Part shown: positions 24,534 to 33,241 of the stretch, in pieces
How positions within the stretch are numbered: position 1 is the first letter of the stretch
Layout of the letters: each line of letters opens with the position of its first letter
NCBI GenBank assembly: GCA_964542475.1
Contig: CAZIUL010000010.1
Coordinates: 53,652 to 117,651 of the forward strand
Reading direction: 5' to 3'
From: CAZIUL01 sp964542475
GTDB taxonomy: Bacteria > Planctomycetota > B15-G4 > CAYZWU01
Length of the DNA: 64,000 nucleotides
The notes under the pieces: model-generated
The model's input: the letters and a program-made list of their open reading frames with translations, nothing else
Databases searched by the model: none
What the model was told of the DNA's origin: nothing
Made by a program: the position numbers and the translations under genes

Positions 24534-25037
24534 ATGAAAACCAAAAGCGGTGTTTTGTGCGCTCTTGCTGTTGTGATCTCTTTTGTCGGTTGTTGTGACG
24601 GAGGCGACCACGGGACTCCGAAATGTACGTTCGAATGCATGATCGATGCAGCCAAGCAGAACGACAAGAACGCCATGATGGACTGTTTCACCACGGAGAC
24701 GCGGGCGGACTTTGAAAAACTCGAAAAGATCGCATCCGAGACAGAAGGCGCGGAGGACAAGGACATCACCGAAAAGTTCAAGACAGCTGATCCCCTGTAC
24801 GGCGATCAGAAGATCGACGGTGACAAGGCCACATTGATGGTAACCATTGATGGTGATGAGGAAACCATCCAGTTCGCCAAGGAGGGTGGAGACTGGAAGA
24901 TCACCATACCGGAACTCAAGTCAGCCATCAAAATGATGGAGGGAATGGGTGACATGATGAAGAACATGATAAAGGAAAAGATGGAAAACGCTTTGAAGGA
25001 GATGGAAAAGGAGATAGAGAAACAGCAGGACCAGTAA
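24534..25037 (+). CDS. Small putative lipoprotein
   Basis: A 167-residue exported protein starting at ATG 24534, with TGGAGG seven bases upstream. The N-terminus MKTKSGVLCALAVVISFVGC has a lipobox-like SFVGC, so it is probably lipidated at Cys20. The mature part (TFECMIDAAKQNDKNAMMDC, LYGDQKIDGDKATLMVTIDG, EETIQFAKEGGDWKI) has the NTF2-like pattern seen in DUF4878-type lipoproteins. The C-terminus (residues about 130-167) is a long charged helix rich in Met, Lys and Glu that may form a coiled coil. I cannot assign a function. The preceding gene is the RdhA homologue and the next is a MOSC protein, neither obviously linked. Confidence 0.75.
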   Translation: MKTKSGVLCALAVVISFVGCCDGGDHGTPKCTFECMIDAAKQNDKNAMMDCFTTETRADFEKLEKIASETEGAEDKDITEKFKTADPLYGDQKIDGDKATLMVTIDGDEETIQFAKEGGDWKITIPELKSAIKMMEGMGDMMKNMIKEKMENALKEMEKEIEKQQDQ

Positions 25038-25112
25038 CCGTTTTACCGGCGTAGAAGTCTCCGGCCCGGACAGGCCGAGATTCTACCGAGCGAATGAACA
25101 GGAGGCTAACCC

Positions 25113-25580
25113 GTGAGAAACACCCGGATGAAACAGAACAAGGGTAAGGTAGTGGCTGTCTCCGTGAGCACAAAAAGGGGAGTGCCCAAGACCAACAAGC
25201 CGGAGGTGCTGTTTGTGGAGGATTCCGGAATCGAAGGGGATGCCCACGCAGGAGCCGGGATTCGCCAGGTAAGCCTTCTTGCGAACGAAAGCATCGACAA
25301 GATGAGGGAAAAGGGGGCTGATGTCCGGCCCGGGGCGTTCGGCGAGAACATCACAACAGAGTCGATCGACATCCCCGGCCTAGAGATCGGGCAGAGGCTG
25401 AACATCGGGCAGGTCTGCCTCGAAATCACCAAGATAGGAAAAGAGTGCCTCAAACCGTGCGCCATATACGATCAGGTTGGTGACTGTGTTATGCCCAGAG
25501 AAGGCGTGTTTGCACGGGTTCTGACAGGAGGCGTTGTCCGGGCCGGGGACAAGGTCGAGGTTTTGAAGAAAGACGGGTGA
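25113..25580 (+). CDS. MOSC-domain protein
   Basis: A 155-residue small MOSC-domain protein starting at GTG 25113 with AGGAGG seven bases upstream. The motifs are VSVSTKRGVPK, GIEGDAHAG, RQVSLLANESI, FGENITTE, LNIGQVCLEIT and the conserved cysteine in GKECLKPCAIY. MOSC domains bind molybdenum cofactor and transfer or use its sulfur; stand-alone small ones often accompany Moco biosynthesis. No Moco gene is adjacent here, but a molybdoenzyme (napA) lies at 46-49 kb. Probably soluble and cytoplasmic. The gene is convergent with the barrel protein gene, 63 bp away. Confidence 0.9.
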   Translation: MRNTRMKQNKGKVVAVSVSTKRGVPKTNKPEVLFVEDSGIEGDAHAGAGIRQVSLLANESIDKMREKGADVRPGAFGENITTESIDIPGLEIGQRLNIGQVCLEITKIGKECLKPCAIYDQVGDCVMPREGVFARVLTGGVVRAGDKVEVLKKDG

Positions 25581-25643
25581 CTTTCTCCGGAGTTTCGTTT
25601 TCAACACAAGTTCAAATGGACAAATCGCGCCAACAATCGATCA

Positions 25644-27125
25644 TCAAAAGCTATATCTCAGGCCGGCGTAAACATTGATGTTTCTCTCGAACTGCCCGAA
25701 AAATGTGTGGTTGTCCCGGCCGGCCCACAGGTTGGCACCTGCCTCCAATGACAGGTTATCATCCACCTTGTAATGGACATTTGGCCGGGTGAGGAGATCG
25801 GCATCGGAAGGGGAATAATAAGTGTACACCGACAGTGAAAGGTTCTGGTTCATTAGAAGCTGGGTCAGGCGCAGGGTTAATACATGCCGGTTTTCATCGG
25901 CATCCTCACCTTCCATGGCTGCGGGCAGGTTGCGCTTGTACTCTCCATAATCCATCATCCGTTCCAGGTAGTACTGGACACCCGCTGTGAAATCGGTCCA
26001 GGCCTCCTGTTCATATCCGAGAAGAAGCCTGAGCTCGCTGTTCCGTATCAGGGGATCACGGCCGCCGGAATCATCTTCAGAGCAGTAGTACCCGGCCTCC
26101 AGGCTGCCGATGCCTTTGGCGACATTTCCGCGCGCGCTGGCCCCTAGCACTGACAGCTCCGGAAAAACGGCAAGCCCGGTGCCTGCATCCTGCCCGGCGG
26201 GGCTCTTCCATAATCCATGATATCCGTAAAGCGCGATTTCATACCCGCCCATGTTCCTGTACAAGCGAAGCGCGATCTCGTCCTCCTCCAGCCAATCGTT
26301 CGGCACATCCGCCCGTACCGGCAACCCCCTTCCGGAGCGCCGCCCCAAGCTCGAGTTCCAGAAAGAGATCCTCCTGCCGTCAATGTAGCGATCGGGATCG
26401 AAGCGGGGGATGTAAACGATATCCAGATTCACCCAATCGCTGAAGAAGGAGCCTTTCACCGCATCGGAAGGCGCCTTGAGGTACTCTTCGTCCCTGCCGA
26501 TGAAAAACGAGTTCCAGTCTTTGGGGAACAGGTCGTTGATAAAAAGCAGGTCCCCTGTTCCCCAGGTCAGCGTCTGCCTGCCCGCCTTCATGTCCATGAA
26601 ATCGACCGGCGTGAAGGAAAAGCAGGCCTCCCTGAGATCGACCCAACCCTCCCCTTTCTCCATCCGGACATCATGATGATCGGTCACGTGGTCGTAGAGA
26701 AAGTCCGCGGTCAGATTAAAGATAATCCCTGTCCACTGTTTATCGATATCCAGCTGCAGGCGCCCCTCTCCCATCGACATATCCTTCTCGTACGGGTCGT
26801 TCCAGAGCCGACAGCCCGCGCGCGCATCAAGGAAGCCCGAAAGGTCAAAAGGAAGCTGTTTGTAAAAGCTCTCCGTGGTTTCTTCGGGTTCCTCTATATC
26901 CTCATCTTCATCAAAAAGCCCCAGGGGCAGCGCAGGTTCTTCCTCCTCGGTCTCCGCCTCTTCGTCCAGCAAGCCAACAGGCAGATCCGGCTCGTCCTGT
27001 GCTTTTTCCTTCTCTTCAGCAAGACCGGGAGGCAGGGGAGGTTCATCCTGGGCGAACAGTGAAGGTACCGATGCCACCCACATCAATCCGACAAGAAACA
27101 GGCCGCGCAAAATGACCGTTCTCAT
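25644..27125 (-). CDS. Outer-membrane beta-barrel protein of an RND export operon, with N-terminal LPxGL repeats
   Basis: A 493-residue exported protein: signal peptide at 1-25 (LFLVGLMWVASVPSLFAQ), then an acidic linker (26-80) with three imperfect repeats centred on EPPLPPGL, EPDLPVGL and EPALPLGL, each followed by an acidic run. The remaining 400 residues alternate in the way of a beta-barrel (FDLSGFLDARAGC, KAGRQTLTWGTGDLLFIND) and end in YAGLRYSF with a terminal Phe, as outer-membrane proteins do. It resembles DUF1302/alginate-export-like porins that accompany HAE3 transporters. It lies 14 bp downstream of the LolA-like gene and is last in the operon 30900-25644. A role as outer-membrane exit of the export system is inferred. 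Confidence 0.8.
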   Translation of the reverse strand: MRTVILRGLFLVGLMWVASVPSLFAQDEPPLPPGLAEEKEKAQDEPDLPVGLLDEEAETEEEEPALPLGLFDEDEDIEEPEETTESFYKQLPFDLSGFLDARAGCRLWNDPYEKDMSMGEGRLQLDIDKQWTGIIFNLTADFLYDHVTDHHDVRMEKGEGWVDLREACFSFTPVDFMDMKAGRQTLTWGTGDLLFINDLFPKDWNSFFIGRDEEYLKAPSDAVKGSFFSDWVNLDIVYIPRFDPDRYIDGRRISFWNSSLGRRSGRGLPVRADVPNDWLEEDEIALRLYRNMGGYEIALYGYHGLWKSPAGQDAGTGLAVFPELSVLGASARGNVAKGIGSLEAGYYCSEDDSGGRDPLIRNSELRLLLGYEQEAWTDFTAGVQYYLERMMDYGEYKRNLPAAMEGEDADENRHVLTLRLTQLLMNQNLSLSVYTYYSPSDADLLTRPNVHYKVDDNLSLEAGANLWAGRDNHTFFGQFERNINVYAGLRYSF

Positions 27126-27139
27126 GGTGCGGTATCTTT

Positions 27140-28015
27140 CTATCTCAGGTACCTGGTTGGAGCGCGCCTGAGATACCGTTCCGTAAAAATGCTGTCCGGC
27201 AAACCGATGTCGTACTCGACATCGCTGTATTCGAGAGTGGTTTCGCCTCTGGTGCGCAAATCCTTCATCCTGGCTTTTATCACTGTATGATGCCCCTGGA
27301 TCTTCTTCACTTCAAGCGATTCGTAAACCCTGTATTTCTTTCCTTCCTTGTCGTAGTACTCGGTTTTTATCGCGAGATAGGTTCCACGATGAATCCACAT
27401 CTTGAAGTAGGAGAACTCCACATCGTCCGGTTTCACAGGAGTGTTTTTCAGCACATAATAGTTTTTGCTCGTTTCAACAAGTTCATGAACGTCATCGTTG
27501 ACGTTTCGCCCTGAAACGTCTTCATATAAGAAGTGCGATCCCACAAAGCTGGTGCGTTTGTCCGTGGCAGCGATGCGCTTGACCAGGTCCAGTGCCGGCA
27601 GGTAGAACCATCGGTCATCAAGGCGCTCATCCACGTGCTTCCACACCATGAAGACCATCTTGTTCACGTCCGCCGGCCGCTGAAAGTAAACATAGAACTT
27701 CTGGTCTCCGCAAAAAAGATCGGCATCGCTTTCCTTTGCCTGCTCTTCCGGAGGCGGGGCATCGCAGCGGAGGATGACGAACTCCCTGGTGCGCTCTCTT
27801 TCCTGGCTGTCTTTTATGGTCATGGAAACCCTGGCCCGCCCGTCCTTCCCCTTGTAGTAGGCGGCCTTATTTGCCCTGTTCACGATCTCCTGTACCGTGG
27901 GGGAAGCCCCCTTTTTCTCTTCTTTCTCCTCCTCCTGGGCCATTATTGCTGAACTCGTCAGTACAACCAAGACAAACGCGGCCGACAGTATCGTGAATGT
28001 TTTAATAAATTTCAT
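27140..28015 (-). CDS. Outer-membrane lipoprotein-sorting (LolA-like) protein
   Basis: A 291-residue periplasmic protein with signal peptide (ILSAAFVLVVLTSSAIMAQ). The fold matches the LolA/LolB-like family that pairs with HAE3-type RND pumps: DGRARVSMTIKDSQERERTR, FYVYFQRPADVNKMVFMVW, RWFYLPALDLVKRIAATD, SHFLYEDVSGRN and IQGHHTVIKARMKDL motifs. Such proteins bind a lipid or acyl chain and shuttle it across the periplasm. The ATG overlaps the stop of the upstream MMPL gene (ATGA at 28015-28012), so translation is coupled. With the pump and the barrel protein it forms a three-gene envelope export unit. The cargo is not known; hopanoid or lipid transport is known for relatives. Confidence 0.85.
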   Translation of the reverse strand: MKFIKTFTILSAAFVLVVLTSSAIMAQEEEKEEKKGASPTVQEIVNRANKAAYYKGKDGRARVSMTIKDSQERERTREFVILRCDAPPPEEQAKESDADLFCGDQKFYVYFQRPADVNKMVFMVWKHVDERLDDRWFYLPALDLVKRIAATDKRTSFVGSHFLYEDVSGRNVNDDVHELVETSKNYYVLKNTPVKPDDVEFSYFKMWIHRGTYLAIKTEYYDKEGKKYRVYESLEVKKIQGHHTVIKARMKDLRTRGETTLEYSDVEYDIGLPDSIFTERYLRRAPTRYLR

Positions 28016-30900
28016 TCCGCTTCTCCTTTTTTCAAATCCTCATCGGAGTTGCATTTTCTGAAACGGCGCGTGAAGAAACACACAGCCATCAACAAGAGGA
28101 TCGCTCCGATGCTCGGCCAGGTCAGCCGGTTCCATCCAACGGACAGGAACTGATTGATATTGATGGCGATGAGCGCTACCAGGCTCGCTCCTGACAGGAT
28201 AATCGTTCCGCAGCGGCAAAGCAGACCCAGTTTTTTTGTCTCTGGAAAAAGCCAGCGTTCGAGCAATGTGATGAGAGAAGGCAAAATCAGGAGCGATGCC
28301 ATGCCCGCCGCAAATAGGATGGCGGCAATAAATGTGCCCACGGTTTGATAGGGAACCAGGGGCGCCAGAAGCAAGGGCAGGAAACCCACTCCCACCACAA
28401 CCAAGTTCCTGGCGATCGCCCTGGCCGGCTCTCCGAAAACCGCTGTTCGGGCTTTTAACCAGGAGCCGTGCTCCTCGCGAAGGTTCCGGCTGCGGGTCAA
28501 AAAGTGAATGGCATAATCCACGGCCAGGCCGATGCTCAATGAGGAAAGCACAGCCACCGGCATATCGTAGTCCTTTCCCACAAGGCCGATCACACCGTAG
28601 ATCAAAGCAATCGTCACCGTGAGAGGGATCATGGAAAGAATCCCCCAAAGAGCTGACCGGTAAATCAGGGTCATCATCAGGAAGACGATGAGAAAACTGC
28701 CGAGGAAAGCCTTCAGCATGCCGCTGACCATCTTGTCCTGCCAGACCACGTTGATATAGGTGAGGCCGAACCATTGATGCTTAAGGGGCATGGGCGGCGG
28801 ATTTTCAGAAATGTAGCGGTCCAGCGAACGGGCGACTTCGGCCATGTCACTGTTGTCCCCGCTTTTCAACTGGGCCCAGACCACGGTCTTCTTGTAGTCA
28901 GGCGTAACAAAGTGCCATAGATCCTGCGGACGGTGGCTGCTCTGGAACTGAAAGAGACACTGTGCCACGGCATTGGCAGTGTCAGGAATCCGGAACTGCT
29001 CCTCCTCTCCCTCGAGAAGCTCCCTGTGCACCGTCTTGACGATGTCCGGGAGCGAGTTCGACTTGCCAACCACACACGTTGCAGCCAGGTGTTCCTGAAG
29101 ATCCCCCACATAGTTCAAAAGCTCCGGCTGTTTAAATACCTCGCTTCGGCCCCTTTCCTCGTCGATGAAAAGCAGCGCTTCATCCCAGGTAAAGGCAAGG
29201 TCATCGTCTTTCTCGCTCTTCATCTTCGCATAGGAATCCAGCCCGCCCAGGAGCTCATCCCTGCTTGATGCCGTCTTTGCAAGCCTGAGCGCCTCTTCAA
29301 GAATGAAAACGAACACGGCCTTTGCGCCTTCTACTTCCGCTTCCGATAGTTTCATACCCCTTTCGGTTATTCGGGCTGAAAGGCCGGCTGCATATGCATC
29401 CGTTACCTCTTCCGTTTCTTGTGATTCGAGGGCCAGGTAAGCCATGTAGGTGCCGCCGAAGTGTTCATTCAGCACCCTGTCAGCCACACGTATGGGATGA
29501 GAACTCTCGAACCACTTGATGGGATTGTCGTTGATCTTTATCCTTGAAATCCCGTACACAGCCACAACCGTCACAATTGCGGCCAGGGCTATGACCATCC
29601 TGGCATGACGTGAAGAAACTCGACCTGTCATGGAAAGGACACGTGCGAGAATCGTCCTGGACTCGGTATGATGATCGCCGGAAACGTGGCCGAAGTTCTC
29701 CAGAGACTTTTTCGGTAGGAACATGATGTATGCCGGGATAAACACCACGGTCCAGAACCAGGCGCACAGCACGCCGAAAGCCACAAACAGGCCAAAGATC
29801 TGCACCGGCGGAATAGGTGTAAGAGCAAGGGAAGCAAAACCTACAGCCGTGGTCAAGGAGGTGTAAAGCATGGGCAGAGACAGGGTGTTCATCACCTTGA
29901 CAATCGTGGCTTTCTTGTCGCGTGTTTCCTGAAAACGGTCGAAAAACTCGGAAAGGATGTGCACCGCATCTAGCACCGCGATCGGCATGATGAAGATGGG
30001 GATCATGGAGCTCATGATGTGTATGGTGTTGCCCGTTATGATGAGCAGCCCCATGGTAGTGATCACCGAGACCATGGCCACTATCATTGGCGAGAGAACC
30101 AGTGCGAATTTTCTGAAAAAGAACAGCATGAGTGTAAAGATGATCAACATGGCAATGGGCGCGGATATCGCCATCTGCACAAACATCTCCATCCCGAAGG
30201 TATCTTCCGCCACGGGAAGACCTGTAACATAGTATTGCTCTTCCCCGGTAAAGGTGGCGATCTTATCCTTTAAATGGGTATAGATCTTGTAGCTGAGATC
30301 CTTTGATGTGATGGGAAGGTAGAGGCAAAGCGCCTTTCCGTCTTCTGAAAGAACGGTTCCGTTCAAAAAAGGGATCCGCTCGGCCTTGCGGCGGATCTCC
30401 AGGGCCCCCTCCCTGGTTTCCGGTGGAGAGGCCATGAGCCATTCGAACTTTACTACACCCAGACCACCGGGTTCTATGTTATCCACTGTGGAGGGGGCGA
30501 TCATATCGACCTCGATCACACCCGCCTGTTTTTCCGGATTTTCGTCATCAGGCCAGTGCAGCGTCCCGGCGTATTGGGCAAGCTCATGGATCTTTTGCAG
30601 GGATCCAGGGTTGAACACACCGTCCGGATGGTCCTCGTTGACCACACCGAGAACCACCATGTCATGCAGCGACATCTCCTTTTTCATCCGGTCGTGAAAG
30701 ACCCGGACCGCTTCCTCGCCGGACAGCATGTTCTCTGGATCGGTGTCCACCTTCACGGGATGGAGAAAGGGAAATGCTAGCGGCCAGAGGCTAGGCAGCA
30801 GGGCTCCTGCGGCAAAAAGCAGGGTCATCAGCACCATGACCACGGTAATGGTCTTGGGACGGTCAACAGATACTTTTAAAAAATTCGAATGCACAGCCAT
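28012..30900 (-). CDS. MMPL/HAE3-type RND transporter
   Basis: A 962-residue inner-membrane transporter. Its twelve helices are arranged as 1+5 twice: TM1 (VVMVLMTLLFAAGALL) then a large periplasmic loop with VDTDPENML, TM2-6 with VSVITTMGLLII and AVLDAVHILSEFFDRF, a second loop, and TM8-12 with YGVIGLVGKDYDMPVAVLSSL and SIGLAVDYAIHFLTR. These are signatures of the HAE3/MMPL branch (hopanoid-type HpnN relatives). It ends in a short cytoplasmic tail. AAAGGAACG precedes the ATG. It is first in an operon with the LolA-like and barrel proteins and is divergent from the ccdA-like gene across a 432-bp gap. Lipid or hydrophobic substrate is likely from family knowledge. Confidence 0.92.
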   Translation of the reverse strand: MAVHSNFLKVSVDRPKTITVVMVLMTLLFAAGALLPSLWPLAFPFLHPVKVDTDPENMLSGEEAVRVFHDRMKKEMSLHDMVVLGVVNEDHPDGVFNPGSLQKIHELAQYAGTLHWPDDENPEKQAGVIEVDMIAPSTVDNIEPGGLGVVKFEWLMASPPETREGALEIRRKAERIPFLNGTVLSEDGKALCLYLPITSKDLSYKIYTHLKDKIATFTGEEQYYVTGLPVAEDTFGMEMFVQMAISAPIAMLIIFTLMLFFFRKFALVLSPMIVAMVSVITTMGLLIITGNTIHIMSSMIPIFIMPIAVLDAVHILSEFFDRFQETRDKKATIVKVMNTLSLPMLYTSLTTAVGFASLALTPIPPVQIFGLFVAFGVLCAWFWTVVFIPAYIMFLPKKSLENFGHVSGDHHTESRTILARVLSMTGRVSSRHARMVIALAAIVTVVAVYGISRIKINDNPIKWFESSHPIRVADRVLNEHFGGTYMAYLALESQETEEVTDAYAAGLSARITERGMKLSEAEVEGAKAVFVFILEEALRLAKTASSRDELLGGLDSYAKMKSEKDDDLAFTWDEALLFIDEERGRSEVFKQPELLNYVGDLQEHLAATCVVGKSNSLPDIVKTVHRELLEGEEEQFRIPDTANAVAQCLFQFQSSHRPQDLWHFVTPDYKKTVVWAQLKSGDNSDMAEVARSLDRYISENPPPMPLKHQWFGLTYINVVWQDKMVSGMLKAFLGSFLIVFLMMTLIYRSALWGILSMIPLTVTIALIYGVIGLVGKDYDMPVAVLSSLSIGLAVDYAIHFLTRSRNLREEHGSWLKARTAVFGEPARAIARNLVVVGVGFLPLLLAPLVPYQTVGTFIAAILFAAGMASLLILPSLITLLERWLFPETKKLGLLCRCGTIILSGASLVALIAININQFLSVGWNRLTWPSIGAILLLMAVCFFTRRFRKCNSDEDLKKGEAE

Positions 30901-31199
30901 GAGCGTTCCTTTTCTATAATCACCAACCTTTGCGGCTAATATTATTCCTGATTCGTCACCATTTAAAGGATCTTATTCCCTTTTCCCAAAAGCAGAACAC
31001 GGAGTGTCTCGTATTAAATTCGATACACCTCCATGAATGGTACACAAATAATGATACAGTTAAAGGGATTTACTCAAGAGAATGGAAATAAAATCCGACA
31101 ATGAAGCCCAATCTCTTCTATCCGAATTCGGGGTATACCGGGTAAACGCCATCTCACATCGGCTATCCAACCCCAACAGATAACCGCTTTCCCTACTAA

Positions 31200-31215
31200 C
31201 GGTATAGGATTTGCA
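31200..31215 (+). promoter_or_regulatory. Possible sigma54 -24/-12 element upstream of the ccdA-like gene
   Basis: CGGTATAGGATTTGCA has GG and GC separated by exactly ten bases and a good TTTGCA -12 half; the -24 half is poor. The rest of the 30901-31332 gap is AT-rich and holds no convincing gene. Confidence 0.3.
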
Positions 31216-31332
31216 TTTACCGGTTTTTTAAAGAGTTTGGGTATCTGCCCTATTGACCAGTATCGATTATACCTTCCAGCCCATGAATGATACATCCCGG
31301 CTGGAAGCATCCGGGTTTGAGAGGCGCTTGAA

Positions 31333-32199
31333 ATGACGGATTGGATATTCGGAATGCTGAATCAGGCCGTGGAATCAGGCTCTGTTCTGATTTATCTCTT
31401 TGTCTTTCTCGGGGGTGTTGCGGCAAGCTTCACTCCCTGCACCTACCCGGTGCTTCCCTTGACAGTAGGATACATCGGCAACATGGCTCATGGCAGCCGA
31501 TCCCGCGGCCTCGTTTTGAGCGTTGCCCTGGTATTCGGTATGGCGCTCGTTTATGCGGTGTTGGGCATCATCTTCGCTGCCCTGGGGATGCAGTTCGGGG
31601 CCATCTGGGCCAATGGCTGGGCGGTTTTTGCCATTGCCTGGTTCTTTCTCGTCATGAGCCTGTTTCTCATGGATGTTTTCACCTTTCCGGTGCCGAGGTT
31701 TGTCAACAAACTTCAGGCAAAGGCGGGTGCGAGCAACAAAAAAGGAGTGCTAGGTGCCATGCTGGTCGGCGGTGTGAGCGGGTTGGTGGTGGGTCCCTGC
31801 ACAGGTCCCATCCTGGCGGTTGTGATTGTTGCTGTGACCACGACTCTGGAGCAGGCCCAAGGCGCTGCCTTTGTATACCAGGCCGGCAAGGGAGGCTTGC
31901 AGCTTTTCCTGTTCGGCTTGGGCCAGGGTACGCTCATCCTTTTGGCCGGCACCTTTGCCGGTTTTCTTGCTCATCTGCCCAAGTCCGGAGCGTGGCTCAA
32001 CACAATCAAAAAGGGTTTTGCCATGGTGATTCTGGCAGGAGCCAGCCTCTTGCTGGTGTATGTCGGCCAGTCCACAGACTTTCCCGATCTCACCGGGGCC
32101 TTGGCCGGAGGGGAAAGCAAAACCGTTGAGACAGATGACTCTGATCCATTCCGGGAAGAAGCCTCTGATTACGGGGGGGATGAGTTCCTGGATGATTAA
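31333..32199 (+). CDS. CcdA/DsbD-type thiol-disulfide transmembrane protein
   Basis: A 288-residue inner-membrane protein with six or more helices and the two cysteine motifs of the DsbD/CcdA transmembrane domain: FTPCTYPVLPLTVGYIG in helix 1 and VVGPCTGPILAVV in helix 4. It passes electrons from cytoplasmic thioredoxin to a periplasmic thiol carrier. It lacks the periplasmic N- and C-terminal DsbD domains; an acidic 30-residue C-terminal tail (SDPFREEASDYGGDEF) replaces them. GAGG lies eight bases before the ATG. A TlpA-like thioredoxin follows 37 bp downstream and is the obvious acceptor. With so many c-type cytochromes in the window, cytochrome c maturation is the likely role. Confidence 0.92.
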   Translation: MTDWIFGMLNQAVESGSVLIYLFVFLGGVAASFTPCTYPVLPLTVGYIGNMAHGSRSRGLVLSVALVFGMALVYAVLGIIFAALGMQFGAIWANGWAVFAIAWFFLVMSLFLMDVFTFPVPRFVNKLQAKAGASNKKGVLGAMLVGGVSGLVVGPCTGPILAVVIVAVTTTLEQAQGAAFVYQAGKGGLQLFLFGLGQGTLILLAGTFAGFLAHLPKSGAWLNTIKKGFAMVILAGASLLLVYVGQSTDFPDLTGALAGGESKTVETDDSDPFREEASDYGGDEFLDD

Positions 32200-32236
32200 C
32201 GTGTATTAAAGCCACCTATATGAAAGGAGTACGATC

Positions 32237-32800
32237 ATGAGAGTTTACAAGATATATGCCGTGATTTTGTTGTGCATGCTGGCCATACAGACCGTGCAAG
32301 CCCAGGAGCCCGGCCCTCGAAACGATAAAAAGAAAGCTGAGCAGGCTCTTGAAAAAGCCCGGGATTTCACGCTGAAAACCCATGACGGCAAATCGCTGAC
32401 CTTGAGCAAGCTGCGCGGCAAAAGGGGTGTGGTGCTGGTCTTTTTTGCCACGTGGTGCCCTCACTGCATGACAGAGATCCCACACATCAAACGGTTTGTC
32501 GAGAACAGCAAAGACCAAAAGGTGCTGGTTTATGGTGTCAACATCAAGCAGCCGGACCATGTGGTTGATAAGTTCGTAAAAAGCAAGGCTGTTAACTACC
32601 GTATCCTGCTCGACAAGGAGGGTAAGGTGTCAAAAGCCTACGGCATCACCGGCATACCAGCAGTGATCGGGATCGACGGAAACGGTGTGATCAAGTACAA
32701 AGGTCACCAGATACCAGAGGATGAGGAAGCTTTCATCAAATTGCTGAATGCGCCTTTGGCTGACAAACAACCCAAGAAGTCCGTTGAAAAAGTGCTCTGA
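32237..32800 (+). CDS. TlpA/ResA-like periplasmic thioredoxin
   Basis: A 187-residue exported thioredoxin-fold protein. A signal peptide (ILLCMLAIQTVQAQ) is followed by DFTLKTHDGKSLTLSKLRGK, the active site FFATWCPHCMTEIP, and the cis-proline loop YGITGIPAVIGID. It probably reduces apocytochrome or other periplasmic disulfides, with electrons from the CcdA-like protein encoded 37 bp upstream. AAAGGAG is ideally placed. The last seven residues (SVEKVL with stop) are encoded by an 18-bp sequence identical to the end of the hairpin element at 14895, so the native C-terminus seems to have been rewritten by insertion or decay of that element. The fold is complete without it. Confidence 0.92.
   Translation: MRVYKIYAVILLCMLAIQTVQAQEPGPRNDKKKAEQALEKARDFTLKTHDGKSLTLSKLRGKRGVVLVFFATWCPHCMTEIPHIKRFVENSKDQKVLVYGVNIKQPDHVVDKFVKSKAVNYRILLDKEGKVSKAYGITGIPAVIGIDGNGVIKYKGHQIPEDEEAFIKLLNAPLADKQPKKSVEKVL
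32779..32796. repeat. Solo terminal repeat of the GTTGAAAAAGT hairpin element within tlpA
   Basis: GTCCGTTGAAAAAGTGCT is identical (18 of 18) to the reverse complement of the right end of the element at 14895-15053. It supplies the last sense codons of the TlpA-like gene. No second end is seen nearby. Confidence 0.7.
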
Positions 32801-32807
32801 TACATAC

Positions 32808-32849
32808 GCTAGCCCGAGTCTTTTTTCAGGGATCAACGCGCGGGCTAGC
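32808..32849. terminator. Bidirectional hairpin between convergent genes
   Basis: GCTAGCCCG (32808-32816) pairs with CGGGCTAGC (32841-32849) across a 24-base loop containing TTTTTT. It lies 8 bp after the TlpA stop and overlaps the last codons of the convergent receiver gene. Confidence 0.5.
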
Positions 32850-33219
32850 CGATCAGCTCCTGCACCTTTTTCAGCATGGCTTCCTGATCCACGGGTTTTT
32901 CGAAGTACGCATCGGGCGGAGGAACCTGCTTCCGGGTACTGATGAACCTCTTGAAATCGATGGTCACGCCGGTTACCATAACAACGGGGATGTTGGCGGT
33001 TTCTTCGGTGTCCTTGAGATTCCTGTACATCTTCACGCCGGACTCCTTGTCCATGGTGATGTCCAGTGTGATCATGTCGGGCTTCTCCGTCTTGGCCTTG
33101 TCGAAACCGTCGAAACCATCGTAGGCGTGTATGGTGTCGTATCCATTGTCGTCGAAAAAAGCCTTCAACCATTCCACCATGTCGGGTTCGTCATCAACGA
33201 TCAGGATCTTCTTGGCCAT
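32845..33219 (-). CDS. Stand-alone response-regulator receiver protein
   Basis: A 124-residue single-domain receiver. DDEPD (residues 9-13) is the acidic pocket, the phospho-acceptor Asp is in MITLDITMDKESG, T is in VVMVTG, and the Lys is in YFEKPVD. Between the conserved Thr and Lys it has a longer segment, FISTRKQVPPPDAYFEKPVD, shared with the other two receivers of this island (PPEGY/PPEGF before KP-D). There is no output domain, so it would act by docking on a partner. AAGGAG is eight bases before the ATG. It is the last gene of the operon macro-narI-hdrD-kinase-receiver and most likely receives phosphate from the kinase just upstream. Confidence 0.93.
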   Translation of the reverse strand: MAKKILIVDDEPDMVEWLKAFFDDNGYDTIHAYDGFDGFDKAKTEKPDMITLDITMDKESGVKMYRNLKDTEETANIPVVMVTGVTIDFKRFISTRKQVPPPDAYFEKPVDQEAMLKKVQELIG

Positions 33220-33241
33220 TGATTCACTCCTTCCAGTCGGT

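Noticed and set aside
31074..31310. 78-residue open frame on the minus strand upstream of the ccdA-like gene
   Set aside because: Composition is not protein-like, there is no Shine-Dalgarno and no family resemblance; the gap looks regulatory.
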